Shown in pieces: positions 36,301 to 44,623 of a stretch of 64,000 nt of DNA; position 1 is the first letter of the stretch; the number at the start of each line of letters is the position of its first letter. A program made the translations under genes and the position numbers. Below the pieces are notes generated by a model. The model was given only the letters and a program-made list of their open reading frames with translations, was not told the DNA's origin and ran no database searches. The DNA comes from Onthophagus taurus. Taxonomy: Eukaryota; Arthropoda; Insecta; Coleoptera; Scarabaeidae. The stretch covers positions 6,267,001-6,331,000 of the forward strand of contig NC_091972.1 of the NCBI RefSeq assembly GCF_036711975.1. The letters run 5' to 3'.

Positions 36301-36798
36301 GTAATAGTTATCAGTTGTTTCAACTAAAATCGTCCAAAAAAAACTATGACAAATGTAATCAGAAAAGTTTTAGATGAGTCATTATTTTTTTTAAATAAAA
36401 AATTAAATGTTAATGAACTAGTTTGTAGTGGATATAATCCACTTAGTTCCAATTTAGGATTTCACAAAAATAAGATTAAGTTTTGACAACAGAAATGAAC
36501 TTTAAAAAAAATTTATGGTGGAATTCATTAAATAAGGCTAGACACACACATAAATATATTAAGTTTAAATGTAAAAATCTATCAACTCGATTTTTCACCT
36601 ACATTAAACTTAATACAGTTATCCATCGACTAAAATATTGGCAGACTAAAAATTGACTGTGTGCCTAGCCTGAATATTTATTAATAAAAATAACCTGGAA
36701 ATAAATAACTCACCTGTGTCACCTTTTTCATTCTTGTGTGATTTATCAGCCTTAGGCCCTTTACCACCTTTTGAGGTGGTTCGATTGCTCGAACTCAT
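21363..36798 (-). CDS. lig: lingerer (UBAP2/UBAP2L family), 12 coding exons
   Basis: Coding exons: 36798-36714, 34226-33115, 32621-32343, 32261-32022, 31756-31522, 29264-29049, 28984-28827, 27997-27725, 25763-25515, 25233-25051, 21839-21810, 21461-21363. The total gives 1,052 aa with phases matching at every junction. A UBA domain (~55-95, VKQVMEFTQKTEEDVCMAL) is followed by an Arg/Gly-rich RGG region, the UBAP2/Lingerer signature IPSSAVEMPGDL at ~400, long Ser/Gln/Tyr-rich low-complexity stretches, PYFQPPIYTYEDMQLL, and LSQSQDYTKGGYVG. The protein binds RNA and stress-granule partners; fly lingerer acts with FMR1 and Caprin in growth control and mating. Exon 8 (28984-28827) has two possible donors 13 bases apart; only the distal one (after ATG, GTATGC) keeps frame. 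Start: the first ATG of exon 2 after an acceptor at 36836-36837. Confidence 0.95.
21810..21839 (-). CDS. lig: 30-nt microexon of lingerer
   Basis: Exactly ten codons (MDVRQQGRRM) flanked by TTGTAG and GTAAGT, phase 0 on both sides. Skipping it would therefore remove ten residues without a frameshift. It lies 3.2 kb from the upstream exon and 0.35 kb from the last exon. The basic RQQGRR peptide makes a plausible optional insert before the C-terminal Gln/Asn-rich tail. Confidence 0.8.
22200..22960 (+). mobile_element. decayed non-LTR reverse transcriptase (in a lingerer intron)
   Basis: The plus strand opens with MYGKVYLGFIDLKKEFDMV, the palm-motif A segment of reverse transcriptase (usual form YVAFVDLEKAFD), with the key Asp present. 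Later in other frames come KLWGLL and ERGINEK pieces, and EIKIDNPGSQGKEI, resembling the KYLGS..DG..EEI segment. Many stops and frameshifts; no intact ORF. Confidence 0.7.
22967..23740 (-). mobile_element. second RT fragment, opposite strand
   Basis: Minus strand from about 23740: a SKILHITKEEETGD segment (cysteine-poor thumb region), LKPLVQEIEENN, then MKKMSNMRPEGKRKRGRPRR with WERAIEKM. This is the C-terminal basic tail (GKRKRGRPRRRW) of insect non-LTR reverse transcriptases. It is placed tail-to-tail against the plus-strand copy at 22200-22960. Confidence 0.7.
23755..23940 (+). mobile_element. third RT C-terminal tail fragment
   Basis: The plus strand reads LPKKQGSGKRGRPRNTWNKV, then INKIITKREK and ARNKKFVHGQ, again the basic GRPR..W tail of a non-LTR reverse transcriptase. 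A short relic with no other element features. Confidence 0.55.
25310..25448 (-). ncRNA. box C/D snoRNA candidate in lingerer intron (exons 9/10 side)
   Basis: On the lingerer sense strand: box C ATGATGA at 25443-25437, box D CTGA at 25318-25315, about 129 bases box to box. AT-rich flanks (TTTTTTAA before box C, TTAATT after box D) can form the terminal stem. The 5' part CGATGACGAGAATGA and the 3' part AAGATTATTTTTGGCAAT, next to box D, recur almost unchanged in another lingerer intron (31827-31967), while the middle differs. An internal CTGA near 25345 could be box D'. Two loci of the same host sharing only the functional ends strongly suggests paralogous snoRNAs. The rRNA target is not identified. 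Confidence 0.72.
26061..27236 (+). mobile_element. IS630/mariner-related element with ~320-bp inverted repeats
   Basis: The left arm (26061-26386) and right arm (27236-26917) are reverse complements over about 320 bases, with perhaps 10-15% differences. Shared landmarks include GCCATTTTTAA, GAGTTATGAC and CAAAAACTGATTTAG. The ~530-bp interior reads on the plus strand TKFKQHGHLSKSG, AGQENPHVTARSV, NQRFIKF, and later pieces resembling the helix-turn-helix and DDE parts of the DUF4817-type transposases common in insects. The transposase is internally deleted and full of stops. The right end is cut off by the palindromic repeat at 27236. Confidence 0.8.
27236..27617. repeat. ~380-bp palindromic element
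   Basis: Begins GAGCTGTCGCGTTTCGGGTT and ends with its exact reverse complement at 27617. The interior is a nest of smaller palindromes built from CTAGTTCTAGGTCTAGTG, ACTAGAACTAACACTAG and CGGGTTTAGCC-type words. It belongs to the same family as 8850-9030 and 39600-40290. It is inserted at the end of the IS630-like element, which gives a relative age: it came later. No coding capacity. Confidence 0.82.
30202..30690. repeat. two-copy direct tandem repeat, ~265/220 bp
   Basis: TGCTGTTGAATAAAAT, GACAAAGTTGTCTTCTTACA, TTAAGGATGTTTAAAACCTT and CAGATCTGTATAACTCAATT occur in the same order twice, starting near 30202 and 30468. The second copy is shorter through small deletions. It lies in the lingerer intron between 31521 and 29265. 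No coding content. Confidence 0.8.
31827..31967 (-). ncRNA. box C/D snoRNA candidate in lingerer intron (exons 5/6 side)
   Basis: On the lingerer sense strand: box C ATGATGA at 31962-31956, box D CTGA at 31835-31832, with AAAAA/TTTTT flanks for a terminal stem. It shares CGATGACGAGAATGA next to box C and AAGATTATTTTTGGCAAT next to box D with the candidate at 25310-25448. The element sits in a short intron (32021-31757) about 65 bases upstream of the next exon. A position close to the 3' splice site is typical for intron-encoded C/D snoRNAs. The target is unknown. Confidence 0.72.
32655..33030. mobile_element. possible MITE in lingerer intron
   Basis: The left end contains CACTTTACAG followed by GCAAG and TGCACGCATGC words. 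The right end contains the inverted CTGTAAAGTG preceded by GCATGCAAGAAAAATTGC. The interior is rich in CTTGCACTTGCA. The arrangement suggests a short inverted-repeat element of ~375 bp without coding capacity. The termini are short, so the limits are approximate. Confidence 0.45.
34760..35340 (+). mobile_element. Jockey-clade reverse-transcriptase fragment in lingerer intron 2
   Basis: The plus strand, across frameshifts, reads EKWLEQWQVKINPNKSADIT, then FTLKK, LNNAPLPIQNEA, HLDHHLTWKKHI, RKMYWLMNKL, TAILKSVWEYGTAS, ILQLQRFQSQIPWQICNAPW and QATIKRLKQKD. This is the order of the RT thumb and post-RT region of Jockey elements (W..KINP.KS.. then YLG..LD..L.W..H). 5'-truncated and broken, oriented opposite to lingerer. 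Confidence 0.82.
36535..36673. mobile_element. ~138-bp MITE with AGGCTAGNCACACA ends
   Basis: The left end AAGGCTAGACACACAC and the right end GTGTGCCTAGCCT are inverted copies. The interior also folds (ATTAAGTTTAAATGT against ACATTAAACTTAAT). A related partial copy lies at 42411-42505. It sits in lingerer intron 2 just before exon 2. Confidence 0.7.
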
Positions 36799-36835
36799 TT
36801 TTACAGTATGTACAGTATTAGTATTTACAAGTCTT

Positions 36836-37821
36836 CTGAAAAAAAAGAAAATAATTAAATATATTAGATATGACTCATTAACATAATAAAAGTTGTGAGT
36901 TTAGGTAGAGAAAGAATATTACTCAATCCCTTCAACCTATTACTTAACATGTGAAAGTTGGATTTGGTTAAAAGCATAAAAATATGGTTAATAAAGCGAT
37001 TTACTCAGGGAAAATTAATAAAAAGGATTCATATGAAATACTCTTTTTGACGAATTGTTATTGTACTAACTGTGGGTACAAGTACAAAAGAATTAGGATT
37101 ATTTTCAACAAAACCGTACTGTCAATTAAGGTTTATTCGTTTCGTTTCGATTATTTTAATAAAAATCGCGTTCAACAACGTAAAGGGATACGCAAAAAAC
37201 GAAGTATTTATTTAAATATCCTGATCACCATGTGGAGGGACGCCATTTCAAAGAGACTTACAAGGTAGACTATTGACATCCCGAGTGAAAAACGGTACAA
37301 AATTTTGATATGAACGGGATTCGTCTTTGCAAAATTATTATTGTAAATGTTAACACTGAAACGAAACGATTATAACCGAGACACCTTTAACTCACAACTC
37401 GCGCCGCAATAAGTAGACAGGAAATAAAAACGCAGAACTGATTTACCATACCTGAAAAGCCGAGAAACACAACGCAGCTAGCTATCGGTCACGTGACCTT
37501 CCCGCAAAATGGCCTCCGAGCGCGTTCTCAGGGGCGCCAAACGTTACCGATAGAGCAACGATTTAAACTTGATATACTGAAACCGCTTATTTTTAGAAAC
37601 AAAAATATCGTTTGTACAACAACATTAACACGTTTTTTTAAAATAAGTTTACGCTACGGGGTTTTCTTTTAAATTAAACTATTTCGTTAAACGTCAACTT
37701 AATTTCAAAAAATAAGTCAATGTCAAATCGTTATAGCGATCTACTTTATCGACTTGCTAAGAAGAAAAAAGCGAACATAACCTATATTTATACTTTTTTT
37801 TGAGGTATAATTGATTAAAAA
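36836..37821. promoter_or_regulatory. bidirectional promoter, lingerer / mRpS16
   Basis: The first ATGs of lingerer (36798, minus) and mRpS16 (37822, plus) are about 1 kb apart and divergent. A non-coding lingerer exon probably ends at 37452 (CTTTTCAG then GTATGG on the minus strand) and joins exon 2 at 36835. Within the GC-richer core (37450-37560) lie a palindromic E-box TCACGTGA (37489-37496) and CAAAATGGCCTCCGAG, resembling the ATGGC-type motif frequent at housekeeping starts. No TATA box is evident. One core may drive both genes. Confidence 0.6.
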
Positions 37822-38359
37822 ATGTTTCCTGCAAGCGGAACCGGAAGATTTTCTAAATATTCTTCAAAAATTATTCGATTTACACGTAAAGGTTGTACAA
37901 ATCGTCCTTTTTTTCATATAGTTGTGACCGAAGTAGGTTCATATTTAAATAAGTAGTCATAAAAAATTAAATCGAGATATTTCTTAGAAAAGGCGACGCC
38001 AACAAGATGCCGTTATTGAACAATTAGGTACTTATGATCCATTACCAAATCAGCACGGTGAAAAATTAGTTTCACTTAATTTGGAACGAATCAGTTATTG
38101 GATGGGACATGGGTCCAATGTTTCAAAACCAGTTAGTCAATTATTAGGTATAAAATTGTTAAAGTTTACTTTGTTATCAATTTTTATCGATTAATATTTA
38201 GGTTTATCTGGATTTTTACCAATACATCCTATAAGTTACATGACTGCATGGAGAAATCGAGAATTAACTGAAAAACAAGAATTAGAGAGGTTAGAAACCG
38301 AGAGAAAAGCAGCTGAAAAGGAAACTGAAAAAGAAATTAAAGAAGAAACTCAAGCATAG
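37822..38359 (+). CDS. mRpS16: mitochondrial small ribosomal subunit protein bS16m
   Basis: Three exons: 37822-37932, 37988-38147 and 38202-38359, giving 142 aa, normal for this family. The S16 core reads [20 protein letters not shown], then [35 protein letters not shown] and [13 protein letters not shown]. It ends in an acidic/basic Glu- and Lys-rich tail. The protein is imported into mitochondria and is part of the 28S subunit, helping to hold the body of the 12S rRNA together. The N-terminus before the S16 core is short, so any targeting information is within the first ~20 residues. It is divergent from lingerer. An AATAAA at 38411-38416 is the probable polyadenylation signal. Confidence 0.95.
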
Positions 38360-39130
38360 ATAATTTTATTTTAGTTAATTCTTAGTTACTTTAAATTGTT
38401 TTTTTATTGTAATAAACAATTAGTTGAACTTTAATTTGGAACATAAATTATCTCTTAACTCCTATAAAAACGTCTTGGCATAGAAATTATTATAATTTCA
38501 ATAATTTTATTAAAACTGGTGTAAGAAAAATAGAAAGGAAAGTTAAATTCAGTTCAGTTTATTTATTAAGTTTTAAAATATAATGTGTATAGTTTTTTTT
38601 TGGTTTAATTGTTTCCAATACAATCTTTTCACAAAATAAGCTTTTTTCGTATATCATCGAAATTGTATATCTTAGAGAAAAAGCTAATTTAAATATAACA
38701 CGTTTCTAATCTCACTACGTATAATATGAAGCTAAAATTGTTTAAGATAGTGTATTTAAAAAAAAGTAAGATTGAAAAATATAATCACAAAATTTGATTT
38801 AAAACATTCTTCGAAAAGTATATAAGATAAGTGCTATATAAGTGCATTACAAGTGATTTACTTCATTTTTAAGCAATAAATAACTAAACTAACCAATTTA
38901 ATAATGAAATAAAAGCGAAATACAGTTAACATGACCACAGAAAATTACTTATAACGAAACGATTTTAACCTAAAACTACCTGTAAAAACGACAACAACCC
39001 ATCTTCCAACGTGAACCTTAACGCTAATACGGAACAGTAATTAACACTAAAAAAAGAGTAATAAAAAAAATCGAACGCGTCATCTTGGTATTTATTATTT
39101 TTTGGTGAAATGGTTTGATGTGTGAGGTTT
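38360..39130. other. 3' UTRs of mRpS16 (+) and the REEP gene (-)
   Basis: No coding sequence. The two genes are convergent here. The mRpS16 transcript should end shortly after 38416. The REEP 3' UTR may run from 39130 to about 38560, where TTTATTT on the plus strand offers a minus-strand AATAAA. Confidence 0.45.
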
Positions 39131-42100
39131 TTAATCCTTTTTGTCAAAAGCTTGTTTCGCTGAAACATAAATTTAATTATTAAATACAATGGTATAAAAT
39201 TCCCGTTAAGATTTATTTTAATATTAATAAAGAGGTATACAAGAATTTTTTTATATAAACATGACTTAAACGGGTTACAGGAAATTACAAACGGGATTTT
39301 AGGTAAAATCTTGTCATTTTGTGGAAAGTTGGGAAAATTTAAAACAAGGCGGGTTACAAACATCACCAGAAGGAGCTAAAACAACCCAACTATTTAAATT
39401 TATTTGATAAAATTAAATATACAGTTTGATTTTAGTTGTCATAGCAAATATCTTGATTATTGTTGAAGATATGATTAAAAGTTTTACCAGGAATTTCATA
39501 TAACTCGTAATATATGAATGTAGTAACCTATATAAATGCAACATAGCTTAATAGTACAGGGTAGTTTTGCAAAGGAAAAGTTTTGTTTAGAAAAGGTGAC
39601 GTCCTTATAATAACTCTGAGTTTCCGTCTTATGAGACGCATTGCTAAACCTGAATGATTCTAGCTATTGGTCTAGTGTCAGTTCTACTTTTAGTTCAATA
39701 AAAATATACAACAATCTAGCGCTGCATAACAATTAAAACTAGAACTAACACTAGTCCTAGAACTAGAAAGTTTCGAGAAAACCCGGATGATTCTAGTTCT
39801 AGATACAGTGTTACTTCTACTTTTACACTTGCACTATCACTAGAACTAACATTAGACTTAGAAATAGAAACATTCTTGTTTAGCTGTGTGTCTCATAAGA
39901 CAGCTAAACCCGAATGATTCTAGTTCTAGGTATAGCGTTAGCTCTACTTTGACACTAGCACTGTTACTATGTAAAATTAACACTATACCTAGAACTAGAA
40001 TCATTTGGGTTTAGCTGCACGTCTCTAAAGACAGCAAAACCCGAATGATTCTAGTTCTAGGTATAGTATTAGTTCTAATTTTACACTTGCACTGTCACTA
40101 GAACTAACATTTGAACTAGAAGCATTTGGGTTTAGCCGCACGTCTCTAAAGACGGTTAAACCCGAATGATTCTAGTTCTTGGTTTAGCGTCGAACAACAA
40201 TTAAAACTAGAACTAACATTAGATCTAGAACTGAAAAGTTTCGGGTTTAGCCGCGAGTCTCTAAAGACGGCTAAAACTGAAATCTTACGCCTTCTTTTGT
40301 CAAACAGCGGAAACTTATTTGTACTTCCTGTTTGGAATACTATATTAAGCTTAAATAATAGAGTATTAAGTGTGAAGTAACTTTCCTTCTATAACATTTT
40401 GTCGTATCTCCAACAATATTAAAAATATCTGTGGTGACAAAACAAAATCAAACACACTGTATATGTTTTTCGACATACCTTTATCCAAAAGTTGATCCAC
40501 AGCAGCGTGATGTTTTAAAAAGTACGGTCTAACGATTCTATTGTATAAAATAATAGATCCGTTAAATTCAGTTGGAATCATTAACCAAACCATCACACTA
40601 CACTGCAATAAGAAATTTAAATTTTAAATAAAATCTTAGTATAAAACAATATACTCGAATTACCTTTGCCAACCAATAAAGTGGAAACCAGCCAACAATT
40701 GTGTCGGCAAAAAATTCCAAAATGGAAAAGAAAGCGAAAATAACCCAATAGGTAAGCCACTTTGTGTCGTCATCTTTATTGTGGGATTCTATGGCGTGTA
40801 TCGAAACATAGGCAGGATAAATGAAACCGATACAATTACAAACCAATTGGGCAGCAAAACCAAAAATTAACCAAATTGTTGTGATCCCCACTGCGGCTGT
40901 TAAAATTAAAACGATTAAACATTTCGATGAAACGACCATTTTGTGATGTTTAAAACAAAATTAAATGAAAATTAACGGTTTAATACGGATTCTTAGAAAT
41001 AAATGTGATAAAACGGGTGAGGTGGATTAAGATTAAATCATAAATAAAATAATCTGAGAAATAATTACAGTTTATGTTGATTACACAATTTCTGTAAAGG
41101 TAAAAAACTATTTAAGAATGATACTTTTAAAGTAATGAAGCGGATAGAAAATAAAATTAAGTTCAAATTATCAATTTTGTTTAATCCTTCGTACACAAAA
41201 ATGTTCATATTAACGCAGGCTTTTACGAAATTGTTATTAGAAATAAAACTAGCAACTTCCGGGTTATGCCGTGCATCTATTATTATTCAGAAATAAGTTC
41301 AACAGTCAAAACCGGTGGAAAGTTCAGAATGGAACAATCGTGGTTTTACGATTTAGGTTATTAGTTTTGTTCGTTTGCGTGTAACGTGCGTAGAAATGGC
41401 TTCAAAAGTGATAAAGAAACAGATGGTTATGTCAATGGAGAAAATGGAAACAGTGAGTTGATTAGATAAAGAAAAGTTGAAATCGGGAAACCACAAGCGG
41501 CAAAAATAGTTAAAGATAAAGAAAATATTCGAATGAAATGACAGTCTGGAGTCGGTGCGGGGTTCAAAAATCGACAAATTCTGTTTTGAATGGTTTGTGA
41601 AAACTAGAAATCAAAATGTTGCTCTAGCAGGACCATTTGTAAAGAAAAAAGTAAAAGAAATTCCAGAAATATTGGGATGGGGAGTAAGTTACAAATGTGG
41701 CGTTTTAGAAATAATGTTAAAAAATATTACTCCTAAAGATTTACTGGCTATCTAGAAATCAAACAAAAAAGTTTCAATTTTCAATTATATTATCGCGATT
41801 TAATAGTAAGTTACTTATTATCAAAAATGGATTTCGCAAGGATCATATAAAAATCTATAGATATATTAGAGAGCTTGTACTTTATTAAATCTACGTGGCA
41901 GAAGGTAACAGAGACTATTAGAAATTGTTTTAACAAAACTTGATTTCCGATGGATCAAGGTAGTTCAACTGACAATGACGATGTTGAAGATAATTTGCCA
42001 CTTGCGAGACTAGCTGATTTGCGTAAATGTCGTAAAGAACTGGTGATAGATAATGTAAAAACAGCAAAAAAATATTTAACTGTTGACCAAAACGTCGATA

Positions 42101-43194
42101 CAGAAAATAAGGACTTGGAATTTTCGGTAGAGACAGAAAATGTTGAAATTGAGGGAAAAGAGGATGAGGAGATGTATTGTATGTATAAAGAAGCATTAAA
42201 TGTAATTTCCAATCTAAAATCACTCGTTATTCGAGAATGATAATACATATGTGTAGCCTTTTCTCATAAACATCTCTGGTAAGTGGACAAAAATAATGAA
42301 ATCGTCACTGTCCGCTTATTAAAGCTTTTACTGTATAACTTATTTGTATAAATAGTTGTTAGAGTCATTCATACATACTTGTTACCCTTTGGAAGATTTT
42401 TATGCCTAAGGCTAGGCACACACAATTGATTTTCAGTCAGCCATTAGTTTATTCGATGAACATAAATATTATTAAGTTTAAATGTAAAAATCGAATTGAT
42501 CTGCAGTTTTTAATAAATAAAGAAATATATTTGCAAAAACATTTTTATTTAAAGTAAAATACTTTGTAATTTTATTAATAGATGGAACTGATGTATCTAC
42601 TTAATTGTCAAATGATTCACTCACCAGACAAATGAAATTGGGTTTTTAAGAAAATCAACTGAAATTTATGTTTTATGCAAGATATATAACATTTCCTGCA
42701 TATAAATTTGTGTTATTAACTTAAACCCTAAAAGGATATGACTTCTCAGAAACATGTTTTCAAAAATAATTCCTTTACATCAAAATTGTATTGATTTATT
42801 CTAATTTCTTATCTTAATGCATTAGCCGGTATAAATCAATAAAGATATCAACCAAATTTAGCAAAAAAAAACAGAGATAAATTCTAAATTTTTTCTGATA
42901 TATATATACATAATAATATAAAGGTTAATTTTAAGTCGTCGTAATAACTAAAAATATATGTGACGAGATATAAAAGTAATTGTATTAAAAAGTTAAACAA
43001 CCAAATACCTGCTTTCAATGGGGAAAAAAGCGATTGATTCAAAAGACATTGCATAAAAACTTACCGACGAAAATATACATGCGGTCAACACCAGTTTTGC
43101 TCTCCATCATGTCCAAAAGAAAGGTCCAGGGTTTGCTCCCGTCACGAAGGGATTTATTTAAACTGTCCTTAATTTCGACGATTTTTGCTGCCAT
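39131..43194 (-). CDS. ReepB: REEP5/6-type receptor expression-enhancing protein (DP1/Yop1 family)
   Basis: Four exons: 43194-43065, 40896-40664, 40602-40479 and 39159-39131, giving 171 aa (REEP5-type proteins are ~175-190). Exon 1 supplies the N-terminus ending ESKTGVDRMYIFV. Exon 2 continues AAVGITTIWLIFGFAAQLVC, then NCIGFIYPAYVSIHAIES, DDTKWLTYWVIFAFFSILEF and WFPLYWLAK. Exon 3 gives LMIPTEFNGSIILYNRIVRP, and exon 4 a short AKQAFDKKD tail. Two hairpin membrane segments of the TB2/DP1/HVA22 domain are visible (~45-80 and ~95-130). These proteins bend ER tubules. The ATG at 40939 lies in intron sequence upstream of a clean acceptor and is not the main start. Intron 1 (2.2 kb) holds a dead Tigger-like element. 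The symbol is by closest fly homologue. Confidence 0.92.
39600..40290. repeat. palindromic CTAGAACTAGA repeat array, ~130-bp units, about 5 copies
   Basis: Alternating hairpin-forming blocks: CTAAACCCGAATGATTCTAG, TTCTAGGTATAG, a centre near CACTTGCACTGTCACTAG, the inverted arm AACTAACATTAGA..CTAGAA, CATTTGGGTTTAGCCGCACG and TCTCTAAAGACGG. The TCT(A/T)AAGACGG block recurs five to six times. Each unit is itself nearly palindromic with two dyad centres. It lies between exons 3 and 4 of the REEP gene. Same family as 8850-9030 and 27236-27617. Confidence 0.82.
41303..42333 (+). mobile_element. decayed Tigger/pogo (Jerky-like) transposon in REEP intron 1
   Basis: The plus strand reads MASKVIKKQMVMSMEKMETV at 41397, then FCFEWFVKTRNQNVALAGPF with VKKKVKEI (the CENP-B-like DNA-binding helices; usual form L..WF...R..G.P.SGP....KA). 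After a deletion comes an acidic C-terminal frame 41950-42240 starting MDQGSSTDNDDVEDNLPLAR. The catalytic DDE core is missing. Ends CAGTCAAAACC (41303) and the inverted TTTTACTG (to 42333) fit pogo-type termini only weakly. Confidence 0.65.
42411..42505. mobile_element. partial copy of the AGGCTAGNCACACA MITE
   Basis: AAGGCTAGGCACACAC, then AATATTATTAAGTTTAAATG and TAAAAATCGA match the left part of the MITE at 36535-36673 with a short extra insert. The right terminus is missing. Confidence 0.6.
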
Positions 43195-43638
43195 ATTTTT
43201 TTTGAAAATATTAACGTTTTTGACGTGACCTTAAGAAACAAAAGCGGCTTCGTATCAAGGCAGCAGATGCTTTACGGATTTAAGGTTAGATAACAAATTG
43301 AAGGATTGCAACATAAAATTTTTATTCAAGAAAATCCCCAAGTCGGATACAATTTAAAATCGATTTTCTTTTAATATAAATATAATTTAATAAATTATTT
43401 AGAACCAAATCAATTATTTGGAACAATCCAAACATAACATTAAATGAACACATTAAATTTTTACCTTTTTTAAAAATTGCGTAATAAATCAATATCACAA
43501 AGGTTGGCAACATTGAACTTTAATACCGTGCTCCATATTTGTTGGTTACCTAATAAGATCCTCAGGGTAAATGTAAGAAAATTTGTTTTAATTTAATCAA
43601 TTTAAATTAGATTTAAACTTAATAATCTTATTTTTAGA
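43195..43638. promoter_or_regulatory. bidirectional promoter, REEP gene / COX8
   Basis: 445 bases separate the divergent start codons. COX8 has an acceptor right before its ATG (TTTTTAG at 43631-43637) and a likely donor in CAGGGTAAATG near 43565, so its first exon is non-coding and transcription starts around 43500-43550. The REEP transcript must start within about 100 bases of 43194. No TATA box is evident. Confidence 0.5.
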
Positions 43639-43827
43639 ATGTTGGCTTTAAGTAACGCAGTCAGGTTTGCGCCTCAAATTAGGCAAATGAGTGCCATCCC
43701 AACCAAACCCTTGGTTAGAATATCTTTTACCGAGAAATTGGTTCATGCGGCTATCATGACTACTGGATATTGTGCTATTCCTGCGTGGGTACTTTACCAT
43801 CTTCGTTCATACAGAGGATTAGAATAA
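43639..43827 (+). CDS. COX8: cytochrome c oxidase subunit 8
   Basis: 62 aa in a single coding exon. Residues 1-~23 are basic, with Ser/Ala, and look like a cleavable mitochondrial targeting peptide (LSNAVRFAPQIRQMSA). The mature part holds one membrane helix (~35-55) and ends IPAWVLYHLRSYRGLE, which corresponds to the conserved PAWVL.H...Y signature at the end of animal COX8. The protein is a small nuclear-encoded subunit spanning the inner mitochondrial membrane in complex IV. A non-coding first exon is likely. AATAAA at 43892-43897 is the probable polyadenylation signal. Confidence 0.9.
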   Translation: MLALSNAVRFAPQIRQMSAIPTKPLVRISFTEKLVHAAIMTTGYCAIPAWVLYHLRSYRGLE

Positions 43828-44623
43828 TTATTCAAATATTTTGGTTATGTAGAAAATGTGGTAGCATAAGAATATATTAATTATTAAAACTTAATAAACA
43901 GTTTTTCATTTAACCCTTATCTTATAAGATACATATATTGAATTGCTTGATGCTTCAAAATTTATATATTTGAAATAAAACTTCAAATTAATAATATAAA
44001 AGAGATTTTATTAACAGTCTTTTTAAAGAAATCAAAAATCGTTTTTTTTTTCTTTTTTTTTAAACATCTGCATTTTAACACAGTTTTTTTCTGAAGAAAA
44101 TAGGGAGAATTGTACAAGAAAACGCACCATGAACTATACAGAGCAAATAGAATTATTAAAAAAGAAAAATAAACCATTAACTTACGTTTCTACCCTGCTA
44201 CAACTTACAAATGTTACAATGAACTGTTTTTTTGTTTAACTGCATACTGAGAAAATCTCATTTATTCAAATATGAACACAGAAAAAATAACGAGTAATGC
44301 CAAAAAATACTGAAAAAATGCAGCGGGACAAATGTACAAAGTGCCACACACGCGAGGGGGCTTTCGCGATACCATCGAGAAGCTTAAAATTTAAGACGGA
44401 TGAAGTCCTTTTTTTTCTTATTATTTAAGTAATCAATGAATTGTTTTATACCATCATGAGTACACATTTACTATTAATCGTTTAGCCCTAGTAAAAAAAA
44501 ATGATAGGGTAAGATGTGGAGTCAACACAATGGGGGCCAAAAACGATTCTTATCTTTTCTTTAAGCACATAGTGAAAAGAGAACACTTAGAGATTGGTCG
44601 TAATTAGAAAAAATCGGTGCCCG
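43828..44623. other. 3' UTRs of COX8 (+) and puffyeye (-)
   Basis: The two genes converge. COX8 should end soon after 43897. On the minus strand a TTTATT at about 44258-44265 provides an AATAAA for puffyeye, giving a 3' UTR of ~360 bases. No other gene seen. Confidence 0.5.

Noticed and set aside
38965-39366. 133-codon minus-strand frame
   Set aside because: Overlaps the last REEP exon and its intron; low complexity, no domain, and splicing to 39159 explains the conserved part better.
40598-40939. ATG at 40939 as the start of the REEP protein
   Set aside because: The first ~15 codons read through a clean acceptor (TTTTAACAG at 40897). Joining at that acceptor to the exon at 43194-43065 restores the conserved family N-terminus in phase.
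41950-42240. 96-codon acidic frame as a host gene
   Set aside because: It is the C-terminal part of the Tigger-like element whose N-terminal DNA-binding part lies just upstream at 41397-41755.
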